This document shows, in pieces, positions 8,351 through 17,412 of a stretch of DNA of 64,000 nt. The number at the start of each line of letters is the position of its first letter. Positions within the stretch are counted from its first letter, which is position 1. The stretch lies in NCBI RefSeq assembly GCF_014349155.1, contig NZ_JACSIT010000034.1:40738-104737 (forward strand). Direction: 5' to 3'. The notes under the pieces were generated by a model. That model did no database searches, was not told the DNA's origin, and saw nothing but the letters and a program-made list of their open reading frames with translations. The stretch comes from Neolewinella lacunae (GTDB taxonomy: Bacteria; Bacteroidota; Bacteroidia; Chitinophagales; Saprospiraceae). The position numbers were made by a program, and so were the translations under genes.

Positions 8351-8413
8351 GGCGTTGATTTTTTTTTGCGGGGCGAAGATAGTACCTGGCTCCTCCACCG
8401 CTCTATGTCTTGA

Positions 8414-8458
8414 CTCCCCCCTTCGGGGGGCCGGGGGGGAGTACCTGCGGCCGCGCCC
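8414..8458 (+). repeat. 45-bp composite repeat (hairpin plus 18-bp element), copy A
   Basis: A C/G-rich hairpin of six C, the loop TTCG and six G is followed by CC, seven G and AG, and runs directly into the 18-bp element at 8441-8458, here with one mismatch (GTACC for GCACC). It lies between divergent dapD and the CHAT-CHAT gene. Three other copies in the window have the same length and order. Confidence 0.88.
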
Positions 8459-8500
8459 GATACTTATGGCTGAACTACCCAAGCTCTGCGGGTTAGAACG

Positions 8501-8508
8501 TATCTTTA
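8501..8508 (+). promoter_or_regulatory. Putative -7 element upstream of the CHAT-CHAT gene
   Basis: TATCTTTA differs from TAnnTTTG at the last base and lies 33 bases before the ATG at 8542, a normal leader length. Confidence 0.3.
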
Positions 8509-8541
8509 AGCCCCCCTTCCTAGTTGATTTGCTCTTTCCCT

Positions 8542-11500
8542 ATGAAAAAAACGTACCGTTGCACCGGTCGGCCGTGGGTATGCTTGCTGCTGCTATTTCT
8601 GGCGGGGCCCTTGCTGGCCCAAACCCCGGAATCCCTGCTGGCCGCCGAGGAATACGCGGCGGCGGCGCAGGCATTTTCCGCCCGCGGAGCGCGGCCCGAT
8701 CACCTGGCGGCGGGGGAAGCCTGGCTGAAAATCGACTCTTTTGACCGGGCCAGGGACGCCCTGCACCGCGCCGTGGCGGGGGCCAGCGACAGCCTGAGCG
8801 GACTGGCCTGGCACAAGATAGGCCTGAGCCATTACTACGAATTTGACGATGCTGCGGCCAGCACCGCCTACCTGAAGGCCATTGCCGTACGCGACCGGAT
8901 TTTCCCCGCCGACCACCTTGACCGTGCGCACACGCGCAGCAACCTGGCCGGCTCCTACCTCTTTCTGGGCAAGGTCGATTCCGCCGGCCTCCTCCTGCGC
9001 GAAGCCATTGACATTTACGCCGCCGCACCGCAGTCCGACACCCTGAACTGGCTGCGCAGCCTGATCGACCTGATGAACGTCTCGGTCCACCTGCGCGATT
9101 ACCAGGTGGGCGTCAGCTCCGCTGCCGCTGCCCTCGACCTGGAGGGCCGGGCACAGGACTTGCGACCGCGCGACCGACAGAGCACTTTCTACAGCGCGGC
9201 CCTGACCTACCTTACCTTCAGCCAGGCTACGGAGGCCCTGCCCTACGCCCAAAAAGCCCTCGCCATGGCGGAAGATTTACAGCGCCCGGAAGACGTCGTT
9301 CAGTCCCTCAACCTGTTGGCGGCCATCAGCGACCAGCGCGGGCGGACGGACGAGTACATTGCCTTCAGCGAGCGGGCGGTGCGGGTTTGCCGGGAGAACG
9401 ACCTGGTTTCGGCGGAGCTGGGTCTGCTCTACTTCAACCTCGCCCGGGCCTACGGTGCGAAGGGGAATCTGGACAAAGCCTTCGCCAACGCCCGGTTGGC
9501 CGAAGCCATTTTGGTGGATGCGGAGCCCGACCGCTTACCCGGCCTGTACAGTGTCCGCGGCAGCCTGGAACTGCAGCGCGAGGCACCCGCCGCCGCCCTG
9601 GTGGCCCTCAATCACGGCTTGAGTCTGCTGCCCGGAGCCCGTCCTTTGGACGCCCTGCCCCGCCCCCTCCCCGATAGCCTGGAGGGCAACCTGCTGGAGG
9701 TGAGTGCCAACTTGCTGGGCGACCGCGCCAAAGTGCTGGCCCTCCTCGGCCGCCCTACCGAAGCCCTCCAGGATTACGCCCTCCTGTTTACCATCCACGA
9801 TCTGCTGCGCGGGCGGGTAAGTACCGACGCCAGCCGCCGCTACCTGAGCAACAACCTGCGCCCGTTTTTCGACCGGGCCATCGACCTCCACGTAGCTGCC
9901 TACCGCCAGGACGGTTCGCCCGAGCACCTCTGGCGGGCTTTCCACCTCAGCGAACGCGCCAAGGCCTACAGCCTGCTCACCGCCCTCCAACGCGACCGCA
10001 ACAGCATGCCCAAACGCGAGGCCGCCCTGCGCGCCCGCATCGCCGAACTGGAACGGCAGGCCAGTGCCAATGCTCACCAAAACAGCGCCTTAGAGGCCGC
10101 CCGCCTCCAATTGGATCGCCTGCTGCTGCTCGACAAAAACCGCCCGGTTACCACCACCCCAGCCTTGCCCGATAAAGATGAAATGCTGGCCCTGCTCCGC
10201 GCCCGGGGCAGCGACCTGATCGCCTACCACCTCGGGCAGGAAAACGGGCACCGCTTTATCCTGCGTCACGCAACGGGCGGCATTGAATGGGCGGCCGTTA
10301 CGGACGTCGCCACGCTCGGCGAGCGCGTAGAACGGTGGCGGGCCGCGCTGGTAGGCAGCGCCTTTCGCCGTAAAAGCCTGCGCCCGGCTGCGGAGCAAAT
10401 TGCGCTGGACCGCGCCTACCTCACGGAGGGGCTGGCCCTGAGCCGGGAACTCCTGAAAGGCACCGGGGCAGCCGCAGAAAAGGTGATTATCGTGCCCGAT
10501 GGTGCCCTGAATTTCCTCCCCTTCGCTGCCCTGCCCCTGCGGGAGGCCCCTTTTCCGCTGGACTACGCTGCGCTGGATTATTTCCAGCGCGACCGGCAGA
10601 TCAACTACGCCTATTCCGTCAGTTTCCTGGTGCGACTGGCTGGCGTGCCCCGTGCCACGTACGCCAGCAATGTGGTAGCTTTTGCCCCCGTTTTCAGGGG
10701 CGACGCGGCGATAGGTGGCATTACCCGGGCCAGCTTGCCGGAGCGGACCCGGCTGGGCGAGCGGGCCATTGCGGGCTTGCGCCCCCTGCGCCACAACCGC
10801 GAGGAGGTGGAAGCGATTGCCGGCATCATCCCCGGTACCCGCGTTTTGCTGGCCGCGGATGCCGACCGGGCCCACTTTCTGGAACTGATCGGGCAATCCC
10901 GCATTCTCCACCTTTCCACCCACGGCATGGTAGATGCCCTCGACCCGGGCCGCAGCTTCGTGGCCTTTTCCCAGCTCGGCGACAGCCTGGAGTTGGAGGA
11001 AATGCTCTACTTCAACGATCTCTACGCCCTGCCCCTCAACGTGGAGCTGGCCGTGCTTTCGGCCTGCGAAACCAGCCTGGGCCAGTACCTGCCCGGCGAA
11101 ACGGCGCTCAGTCTGGCCAGTGCCTTCGCGGCGGCGGGAGCACGCAGCACCCTGACTACGCTGTGGCAGGTCGACGATGCCGCAACGAAAGACCTGATGG
11201 TCAGCTTCTACCAAGGCGTCATGCGCGGCCTCGACCGGGGGGCAGCCCTGGCCGAAGCCCAGGAAATTCACCGCCGGGGCACCGAGTACGCCCATCCATA
11301 TTACTGGGCAGCGGTCACCCTCTACGGCGAGAGCGACCAACTGGAGCTTTCTTCCACTGAAAAGACTTTCCAAACCCGCTGGATAGGCCTGGTGGGCCTG
11401 GTGCTGGGCCTCTGCTTTATGGTGTGGCGGCGGCTTCGCTTCTTGTTCGTGCTGCTTCCTTTGCTGGGCAGTTTGGGCGCCGGAGCGCAGGATGCAGGGT

Positions 11501-14031
11501 TAGGGACGGAAGAGCAAAGCCAGGACCCCGTAGCCGTGGCAACCGCCAAACTGGCCTACGTGAAAGCGGCCGGCCAGGCAGCCAGCGATACCCTGGTACA
11601 ACTGCTGCAAGAAGCGGTCGCAGTCCTGGAAAAAGCGCCGGCCCACCACCAGGACGAACTCGTAGACGCCTACGTGTGGCTGGCGGATAAGGCCGCAGGC
11701 TTACGCAACTACGATTTGGCGGAGAGTGCGCTGCAACTGGCCCTCCCGACCCTGCAAGCGGGAAAACTGGCACGCGGCAGGCGCTTCCAACTTTACCTCC
11801 TGGCCGCGGGTGCCCAAACGAAAATGTACAACTTCGAAGCATCCATCACCCTGAGCAAAAAAGCGGTGGAGCTGGCCAGTACCCCCAGGGAAAAGTTCGA
11901 CGCCCTGAACCGCTACGCCTACGGCTACCTGGGGACGGACGACATCCCCCGGGCCCTGACCATTCTGGAGCAAGCGGTGGCCCTGGCCGATCAGCTGGAC
12001 GCTAAGGACGTGGCGCGGGTGAGGAACAACCTGGGGATTCTGCAAACGGGCCAGGGAGACTGCGCCGCCGCGCTCCGGAATTTCACCGCCGCCATCGAGG
12101 GCTATACTGCCGGACGAGACCGTGCCCGGTGCTACCTTAACCGTAGCCAGTGCTACCTCAAAGATGGTGACCGCGCTGCGGCGTTGCGGGAAGTGGAACT
12201 CGCGCTGCGGGAGTTCATCCCAACCAGCCAAAAACCATCCCCCCTGGGCCAGATCCGCTACGACCAGGTGGAAGACCGCCGCGCCAACGAACTGATCCTG
12301 ACGCTGCTGAGCGAACGTGGCCGGCTGCTCTTCGGCTTCGGGCGGGCCCCGGAGGCCATCGAAACCTACGCCCAGCAGTACCAGTTGCTGAAACTCGACC
12401 GTGAGGGGCTGCGCAGCGAAAACAGCCGCCGCATCCACAATGGCATCAACCGCTGGGCTTTTGACCGTATGGTGAGCTACGCCCTGGCCGCCGCGCAAAA
12501 CGAACCCTCCGCCGGCTACTTTTGGGATGCCCTCTGGGCCAGCGACCTGGCCAGGGCCTACAGCCTGCAGCTTACGCAGGAAAGCGCCTCCCGCCAGCTC
12601 AGCGCCAGGGAAACCGAGTTGCTGCGCCGCATCGCCGCCCTGGAACGGGGCAATGCTGACCCCCGACAACTCAGTGCCGCCCGGCTGGAGCTGGAGCAGC
12701 AACGGCGCCTGCGCGATAAAAAAGGGCTGGCCGACCTGGCTCCGGCGGAGATCCGCACTTCCCTTCAGGACTACCTGCGGCGCGAAGCGGCCGAATTGTT
12801 GGTCTACCACGTTTCCGATACCGTTGCTTTTGCCCTGCACATCCGCACGGACGGGCAGACGGCAGCCTGGCGCATTGCTACCACCGACTCGCTGTTTCAA
12901 CTCACCGAAGCATGGCGCAGCAGCATTCAGGAAGGCGCGTACCGCAAGAAATCCCTCCGCAGCGCTGCCGTGCAAGACAGCCTCGATGCTGCCTTTCTGC
13001 GCAATGGCCGGGCGCTGGCTACCATGCTCTTGCCCGAGCGCTTGTCTGCCCGCAAGCTGGTAGTTATACCCGACGGCCCGCTCAACTTCCTGCCTTTCGC
13101 CGCACTGCCCCTGGAAGAAGCCGGATTGCCCCTGGACTACCGTGCGCTCGCCTACCTCCACCACGGCCGTACGCTGCACGCCGCCTTTTCCGTCCGGTCC
13201 CTCCTCCGGCAGCGGACCCGCCCGCCGGTGGACAGCCCCTACGACCTGGTGGCCTTCGCGCCAGAGTTCTCCGGAAAAAGCGGGCCGCTGGCCCTGACGA
13301 ACCAGATGCGTGCGGCCCAGGCGGGAACCGACAGTGCCGCTTTGCCTGGCTTGCTGCCCTTGCAATTCAACCGGGAGGAAGTAAAAACCATCGCCCGCCT
13401 GGTGGGCAAAAGCCGTACTTTCCTGGGGGAAGACGCCGACCGCGCCGCATTCCTGACCTCCGTAGGCTCAGCCCGCATCGTGCACCTCTCCAGCCACGGG
13501 ATGGTCAACACCAACGATCCCAACCTCAGCTTCCTCGCTTTTTCCCAACGCGGAGACAGCCTCAATACGGAAGAACTGCTGTACTACAACGACCTTTACA
13601 GCCTGCCCCTCGACGTCGACCTTGCCGTGCTCTCCGCCTGCGAAACCAGCCTGGGACAATTGGCTCCCGGTGAGATGCCCCTCACCCTGGCCAGCGCCTT
13701 TGCCGAGGCCGGAGCCCGCAGTACGCTGACCAGCCTCTGGCAGGTGGATGACGCCGCCACCATGGAGTTGATGGTTCGCTTTTACCAGGAGTTAACGGAG
13801 GGAAAAGACCGCGTGACCGCCCTGACCACCGCGCGGGAGGCGCAACTCAAGTCGGAGGACTTCGGACATCCCTACTACTGGGCCGCCATGTCGCTGCAAG
13901 GAGATGAGGGACCTCTCTCTCTGGCGGAGCCCCGCGGGCTTGGGCACCTCCTTTTGCCGGTCGCAGGGGTTTGCGCCCTGCTGCTGGCCATCTGGGCCTG
14001 GTTCCGCCGCCGTCCCGGGCATCGGGCTTAG
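8542..14031 (+). CDS. Tandem TPR-CHAT/TPR-CHAT membrane-anchored protease fusion
   Basis: This 1829-residue protein consists of two complete TPR-CHAT units. Unit 1 has a signal peptide (residues 1-26), TPR-like helical repeats, and a CHAT caspase-like domain with His794 (HLSTHG) and Cys842 (LSACETSLG). A membrane span (about 947-963), an RRLR turn and a second hydrophobic stretch (about 967-985, ending GAGAQ like a signal-peptide cleavage site) follow. Unit 2 repeats the plan, with TPRs, His1652 (HLSSHG), Cys1700 (LSACETSLG) and a C-terminal span (about 1801-1823). Both dyads are intact. The internal hydrophobic pair looks like the C-terminal anchor of one gene joined to the signal peptide of its duplicate. 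The predicted topology puts both proteases in the periplasm. Substrates are unknown. The start MKKTYRC begins the signal peptide. Confidence 0.9.
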   Translation: MKKTYRCTGRPWVCLLLLFLAGPLLAQTPESLLAAEEYAAAAQAFSARGARPDHLAAGEAWLKIDSFDRARDALHRAVAGASDSLSGLAWHKIGLSHYYEFDDAAASTAYLKAIAVRDRIFPADHLDRAHTRSNLAGSYLFLGKVDSAGLLLREAIDIYAAAPQSDTLNWLRSLIDLMNVSVHLRDYQVGVSSAAAALDLEGRAQDLRPRDRQSTFYSAALTYLTFSQATEALPYAQKALAMAEDLQRPEDVVQSLNLLAAISDQRGRTDEYIAFSERAVRVCRENDLVSAELGLLYFNLARAYGAKGNLDKAFANARLAEAILVDAEPDRLPGLYSVRGSLELQREAPAAALVALNHGLSLLPGARPLDALPRPLPDSLEGNLLEVSANLLGDRAKVLALLGRPTEALQDYALLFTIHDLLRGRVSTDASRRYLSNNLRPFFDRAIDLHVAAYRQDGSPEHLWRAFHLSERAKAYSLLTALQRDRNSMPKREAALRARIAELERQASANAHQNSALEAARLQLDRLLLLDKNRPVTTTPALPDKDEMLALLRARGSDLIAYHLGQENGHRFILRHATGGIEWAAVTDVATLGERVERWRAALVGSAFRRKSLRPAAEQIALDRAYLTEGLALSRELLKGTGAAAEKVIIVPDGALNFLPFAALPLREAPFPLDYAALDYFQRDRQINYAYSVSFLVRLAGVPRATYASNVVAFAPVFRGDAAIGGITRASLPERTRLGERAIAGLRPLRHNREEVEAIAGIIPGTRVLLAADADRAHFLELIGQSRILHLSTHGMVDALDPGRSFVAFSQLGDSLELEEMLYFNDLYALPLNVELAVLSACETSLGQYLPGETALSLASAFAAAGARSTLTTLWQVDDAATKDLMVSFYQGVMRGLDRGAALAEAQEIHRRGTEYAHPYYWAAVTLYGESDQLELSSTEKTFQTRWIGLVGLVLGLCFMVWRRLRFLFVLLPLLGSLGAGAQDAGLGTEEQSQDPVAVATAKLAYVKAAGQAASDTLVQLLQEAVAVLEKAPAHHQDELVDAYVWLADKAAGLRNYDLAESALQLALPTLQAGKLARGRRFQLYLLAAGAQTKMYNFEASITLSKKAVELASTPREKFDALNRYAYGYLGTDDIPRALTILEQAVALADQLDAKDVARVRNNLGILQTGQGDCAAALRNFTAAIEGYTAGRDRARCYLNRSQCYLKDGDRAAALREVELALREFIPTSQKPSPLGQIRYDQVEDRRANELILTLLSERGRLLFGFGRAPEAIETYAQQYQLLKLDREGLRSENSRRIHNGINRWAFDRMVSYALAAAQNEPSAGYFWDALWASDLARAYSLQLTQESASRQLSARETELLRRIAALERGNADPRQLSAARLELEQQRRLRDKKGLADLAPAEIRTSLQDYLRREAAELLVYHVSDTVAFALHIRTDGQTAAWRIATTDSLFQLTEAWRSSIQEGAYRKKSLRSAAVQDSLDAAFLRNGRALATMLLPERLSARKLVVIPDGPLNFLPFAALPLEEAGLPLDYRALAYLHHGRTLHAAFSVRSLLRQRTRPPVDSPYDLVAFAPEFSGKSGPLALTNQMRAAQAGTDSAALPGLLPLQFNREEVKTIARLVGKSRTFLGEDADRAAFLTSVGSARIVHLSSHGMVNTNDPNLSFLAFSQRGDSLNTEELLYYNDLYSLPLDVDLAVLSACETSLGQLAPGEMPLTLASAFAEAGARSTLTSLWQVDDAATMELMVRFYQELTEGKDRVTALTTAREAQLKSEDFGHPYYWAAMSLQGDEGPLSLAEPRGLGHLLLPVAGVCALLLAIWAWFRRRPGHRA

Positions 14032-14035
14032 CTCC

Positions 14036-14113
14036 TTACAACTTCCCCCGCACCTGCGGCCGCGCCCGAATAAGCACCAGGGCTAGCACCGTGAGCAGCG
14101 TGGCGAACGACAT
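14036..14113 (-). CDS. Possible 25-residue membrane microprotein ending in repeat-encoded tail
   Basis: A short ATG frame starting MSFATLLTVLALVLI is a single hydrophobic span, followed by RARPQVRGKL, a basic tail supplied by the 18-bp repeat at 14050-14067. It is antisense to the gap between the CHAT-CHAT gene and the DUF4197 gene. No promoter match was seen upstream. The frame may be accidental; it is listed because two other microprotein frames of this type occur in the window. Confidence 0.2.
   Translation of the reverse strand: MSFATLLTVLALVLIRARPQVRGKL
14050..14067 (+). repeat. Dispersed 18-bp repeat, copy 4 (exact)
   Basis: An exact copy just downstream of the CHAT-CHAT stop codon, in a gap between two co-oriented genes. 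Confidence 0.9.
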
Positions 14114-14141
14114 TAGTGCTGCCAGCTGGTGGCAATTCCGT

Positions 14142-14149
14142 TACTTTTG
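14142..14149 (+). promoter_or_regulatory. Putative -7 element of the DUF4197 gene
   Basis: TACTTTTG matches TAnnTTTG and lies 86 bases before the chosen ATG. It is followed by CACCT, so the bases TTTGCACCT around the start site resemble the beginning of the dispersed 18-bp repeat. Confidence 0.4.
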
Positions 14150-14235
14150 CACCTAAACCAACGTCAAGAGGCCACGCCAAAGGCCCACGTGCACCGGGCC
14201 CGTGCCCGGCCGCGTTCACCAAAATCTCGATTCCC

Positions 14236-14967
14236 ATGTTACGCAGATTGCTTTTCATTTCCCTGCCTTTCTTGTTTTTCGCCTGCACTACGCAGCAAAT
14301 TAATGATACGCTGAACACCGTGCTGAGTGGCAACCTCAGTTCTGCCGACATTGCCAATGGCCTGAAGGAAGCCCTCCGCCAGGGTGCCCAGAAGGGCTCC
14401 AGCGAGCTCTCCGTTGAAGGCGGCTACTTTAACGACGTGGCCTACCGCATCCTCCTCCCCGAGGAAGTGCTCAAAGTTACCGACCGCCTGAAGGGGGTGC
14501 CGGGCTTCCAGAATCTGGAGGAAATCATCATCCGCAAGATCAACCAGGGCGCCGAAGATGCCGCGAAAACTGCCGGACCCATTTTCGTGGAGGCCATCCG
14601 GCAAATGACCATCCAGGACGCGCTGGGAATTCTGAAGGGCGACAACAACGCCGCGACTTCGTACCTCCAACGCACTACCTACCAAAACCTCTACAACGAG
14701 TTCAACCCCGTCATCAGCACTTCCCTCGATAAATTCGATGCCCAAAAGATCTGGGCCGACGCCGCCAACGCCTACAACAATTTCCCACTGACGCGGCAGC
14801 CCGTAAATACCAACCTGGCGGACCACGTCACCCAGCGCGCCCTCGAAGGTCTTTTCCGCAAGGTGGCGCTCGAAGAAGAAAACATCCGGCAAAACATCTC
14901 CGCCCGGAGCTCAGAGCTCCTGCGCCGGGTGTTTGCCCTGCAGGACGGGGAAAGGTCTGGCCAGTAA
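14236..14967 (+). CDS. DUF4197 lipoprotein
   Basis: A 243-residue protein with a type II signal sequence (MLRRLLFISLPFLFFAC, lipobox Cys17). The body matches the DUF4197 pattern: ALRQGAQKGSSELS, YRILLPEEV, a conserved helical core, and DHVTQRALEGLF near the end. The family is widespread in periplasm-facing lipoproteins, but its function is not known. The ATG giving the lipobox was chosen over a longer frame. It stands alone between the CHAT-CHAT gene and the metallopeptidase. Confidence 0.87.
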   Translation: MLRRLLFISLPFLFFACTTQQINDTLNTVLSGNLSSADIANGLKEALRQGAQKGSSELSVEGGYFNDVAYRILLPEEVLKVTDRLKGVPGFQNLEEIIIRKINQGAEDAAKTAGPIFVEAIRQMTIQDALGILKGDNNAATSYLQRTTYQNLYNEFNPVISTSLDKFDAQKIWADAANAYNNFPLTRQPVNTNLADHVTQRALEGLFRKVALEEENIRQNISARSSELLRRVFALQDGERSGQ

Positions 14968-15015
14968 GCTAACTTCCTCTTAATTTGCCACCCAAAGCAC
15001 AACTACTTTATTACT

Positions 15016-15906
15016 ATGAAACTAGAAGGAAAAGAAGGCAGCAGAAACATCGATGACCGCCGGGGCAGCCGGGGCGGCATGAGCCGGGGCACCAAAACCG
15101 CTGGCGGTTTCGGCCTCGGTACCCTCATCATCGTCATCATCGTTATGCTCCTGGGCGGCGACCCCTCCGAATACCTCGGCGCAGCCAACACCGGGGGCTC
15201 CCCCGCCCAGTCTACCTCCCCCAGCGCCCCGGCGGGCAATCTGGAAGAGGACACGCCCAACATGCAGATCGTTTCCAAAACCCTCCGGGACACGGAAAAA
15301 CTCTGGGGACGCGTATTCCCCCAAGAGTATGGCCGCCCCTACCAAGAGCCCATTCTGGTCGTTTTTGAAGGGCAAGACCAGTCGGCCTGCGGCTTCGCCA
15401 GTGCGGCTACGGGGCCTTTCTACTGCCCTGCCGACCAGAAAGTCTACATCGACCTTTCCTTCGCCGATTTGCTCCGGCAGCGCTTCCGGGCCCCCGGCGA
15501 CTTCGCCCTCGCCTACGTCGTTGCCCACGAGGTAGGCCACCACATCCAGAACCAGCTGGGTTACAGCGGGCAGGTCAGCCGGGCCCGCCAGCGGATGAGT
15601 GAGGCAGACGCCAATGCCATGTCCGTTCGCCTCGAACTGCAGGCCGACTACCTCGCCGGCGTCTGGGCCCACTACGCCGACCGCACCTCGGGCCTGCTCA
15701 GTGACGGAGACATTGAAGAGGCCATCAAAGCCGCTTCTGCCATTGGCGATGACGCGATCCAGAAGCAGAGCCAGGGCTACGTCGTTCCCGACAGTTTTAC
15801 CCACGGCACTTCTGAACAGCGGGTGCGCTACTTCTCGGCGGGCTACAAAAGCGGCGACACGAGCAAAAAGACCCTGGATTATTTCTTCCAGGCCCCTGAT
15901 CTATAG
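15016..15906 (+). CDS. ypfJ: Neutral zinc metallopeptidase (YpfJ family)
   Basis: A 296-residue protein with a charged N-terminus (MKLEGKEGSRNIDDRRG), one membrane anchor (about residues 35-50, TLIIVIIVMLLGG), and an extracytoplasmic catalytic domain. The zinc site is His171-Glu172-x-x-His175 (AHEVGHHIQNQLG), and downstream LELQADYLAGVWAH supplies the further acidic residues typical of PF04228. Substrates are unknown for the family. Its stop codon overlaps the stop of the convergent thioesterase gene: the six bases CTATAG serve both strands. Confidence 0.93.
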   Translation: MKLEGKEGSRNIDDRRGSRGGMSRGTKTAGGFGLGTLIIVIIVMLLGGDPSEYLGAANTGGSPAQSTSPSAPAGNLEEDTPNMQIVSKTLRDTEKLWGRVFPQEYGRPYQEPILVVFEGQDQSACGFASAATGPFYCPADQKVYIDLSFADLLRQRFRAPGDFALAYVVAHEVGHHIQNQLGYSGQVSRARQRMSEADANAMSVRLELQADYLAGVWAHYADRTSGLLSDGDIEEAIKAASAIGDDAIQKQSQGYVVPDSFTHGTSEQRVRYFSAGYKSGDTSKKTLDYFFQAPDL

Positions 15907-16665
15907 CGCCTGCCAGGCGGAATACATCGTTGCCAGTACTTCCCCATCGCGTAGTAAGGCGTGGCGAAAGTGCGTGCCCCCATCCGTAGCGGGTTCGCTT
16001 TGGGCGCTCAGCGCATCGCCGTAGCGGGCTTCCTGCTGGAAGGAAATATCAACTTCCGTCGGGAGGTGTGTCTCCAAAAACGCCAGCCCGAGGGGTTCAA
16101 TCATCAATTCGGGGAAGACGGGATTGGTAAGGTGGCCGTTGAAGTCCAATTGATAAAAAGCTACATGGCTGCTGCGTTCAGCGTTGGGGCGGGCGGGTGG
16201 TGGCAATTTACCGATGGGTCTTTTGAGGTGCGCGGTCGCAGGTGCCAGGTCCGCTGCCAGCGCAGCAATGTGCGGGGGGATGGCCTTGATGCGTCGGGTA
16301 TGTACGTCCATCAAAAGCCATTCCGTAGTGGCGGAGATGCAGGTTTTGCCCTCCGCGTCCAGCAGGTGGAAGTCGCGGTAAGTAAGCAAGCCCCGTTCAA
16401 AGCCCGTGGGGGCGGTAAGCACGCGCACCCTTTCTCCGATGCCGGGCCAGCGCAGGCAGTGCAAAGACTGCCGTCGTAACACCCAGGTGCAGCCGTGCGA
16501 GAGCAGCAACTCCGGGCTGGAGATGCCCAGGCGGACCGTATTGCGCATCGCCGCTTCTTGCAATAGCCGGATCAGGTGGGGCAGGGTCAACCGCTGGTGT
16601 GGGCCCACCGCCGAGGCGGCAATCTGAAAAGAAAGATCGTCGTGGAGGGGAGAAGCGCTGAGCAA
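15901..16665 (-). CDS. Acyl-ACP thioesterase (FatA/FatB-like, double hot-dog)
   Basis: A 254-residue cytoplasmic enzyme expected to release fatty acids from acyl carrier protein. Two hot-dog domains are visible. The catalytic segment YQLDFNGHLTNPVFPE in the second domain carries the Asp/Asn-x-His arrangement of the plant-type and bacterial acyl-ACP thioesterases. The N-terminal domain has EWLLMDVHTRRIKAIP, also typical. The ATG at 16665 starts MLSASPLHDD, a normal short N-terminus. It overlaps the ypfJ end tail-to-tail by six bases. Confidence 0.9.
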   Translation of the reverse strand: MLSASPLHDDLSFQIAASAVGPHQRLTLPHLIRLLQEAAMRNTVRLGISSPELLLSHGCTWVLRRQSLHCLRWPGIGERVRVLTAPTGFERGLLTYRDFHLLDAEGKTCISATTEWLLMDVHTRRIKAIPPHIAALAADLAPATAHLKRPIGKLPPPARPNAERSSHVAFYQLDFNGHLTNPVFPELMIEPLGLAFLETHLPTEVDISFQQEARYGDALSAQSEPATDGGTHFRHALLRDGEVLATMYSAWQAL

Positions 16666-16680
16666 TTAAATGTTTTGTTT

Positions 16681-16688
16681 TATTTTTG
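16681..16688 (+). promoter_or_regulatory. Putative -7 element upstream of the hypothetical gene at 16705
   Basis: TATTTTTG fits TAnnTTTG and lies 16 bases before the ATG, within an AT-rich divergent gap. Confidence 0.45.
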
Positions 16689-16704
16689 TTTCAAACTTTA
16701 AGCA

Positions 16705-17190
16705 ATGACTAAGCAGACCGTAGCCAGGCTGGGAGGAAGGCCGGTATTCTTGGCCAGGTACGAGCCGGTGGTTCCTCCGACTGATTTCCCGGCAACCGCG
16801 CCAACTGCGCGTGCAGAAGAGGAGGACAAAGCCTCTGCGTTCCGCATCCGGGAGCACTTTCCTGCCGTGGGTCCGGATTGCGATGGCCATTGCTACCGCA
16901 TTACTTTCGCCGCTGGCCGGCTGGAGCGAACTTACGACATGATCCTAACTTTCCTGCAGGAACAGGGCTACGCCAACGTCCCCGTCCCCGGCAATATCCA
17001 GGAACTGCGCAAATTCCGCTTGCCTCCCAAGCTTCGGCACCAACTCTCCCTTTTCGGGGAGGATGGCTACGTCCATAACCCCATCAAAATCCTCTTTCCT
17101 TCCCCCGCTGGCCGCCGTGGCGAGCTCTGCCTGGAGTTGTACAACGAGGCGGCCCCGGACCACCTTTTGAAGTTCCACCGCCGGATTTGA
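16705..17190 (+). CDS. Hypothetical protein, 161 residues
   Basis: I do not recognise a family. The protein is soluble and basic, without a signal peptide. The N-terminal third is Pro/Ala/Glu-rich and looks flexible. From about residue 55 the sequence looks folded: HCYRITFAAGRLERTYDMIL, FLQEQGYANVPVPGNIQELR, LPPKLRHQLSLFGEDGYVHN. GC content and codon usage match the neighbours, and a -7 promoter box lies just upstream, so the gene is probably real. It is divergent from the thioesterase gene. The function cannot be inferred. Confidence 0.65.
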   Translation: MTKQTVARLGGRPVFLARYEPVVPPTDFPATAPTARAEEEDKASAFRIREHFPAVGPDCDGHCYRITFAAGRLERTYDMILTFLQEQGYANVPVPGNIQELRKFRLPPKLRHQLSLFGEDGYVHNPIKILFPSPAGRRGELCLELYNEAAPDHLLKFHRRI

Positions 17191-17412
17191 AGCGCGTTTT
17201 TCCCACAAAGTCCCCTTTTAGCCGAAAAAGTCGAGCAAAAACACAATGTTCCCCAGCAACATTATGAGTTATCCGATTTAAACCAGTAAAATTGTACCTT
17301 GGTAGCGGTCTTCCCGAACATTCTTGAAAAAAATGCGATAGGATAGCTGCTACCGGTACCCTTGTAAAACCGGATTTCAACAAAATTTCAACTTACGTCA
17401 AACTCAGCGCTA
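17191..17412. other. AT-rich leader region of the TSP3/OmpA gene
   Basis: No open frame of interest lies in these 222 bases. The stretch is more AT-rich than its surroundings and contains the loosely inverted pair GGTAGC and GCTACC (near 17301 and 17350), which could form structure in an untranslated leader of the following abundant-type outer-membrane gene. No known riboswitch was recognised. Confidence 0.35.

Noticed and set aside
8542..14031. CHAT gene as part of a type III-E CRISPR (gRAMP/TPR-CHAT) locus
   Set aside because: The protein has a signal peptide and membrane spans, and there is no cas7-11-like gene or array nearby.
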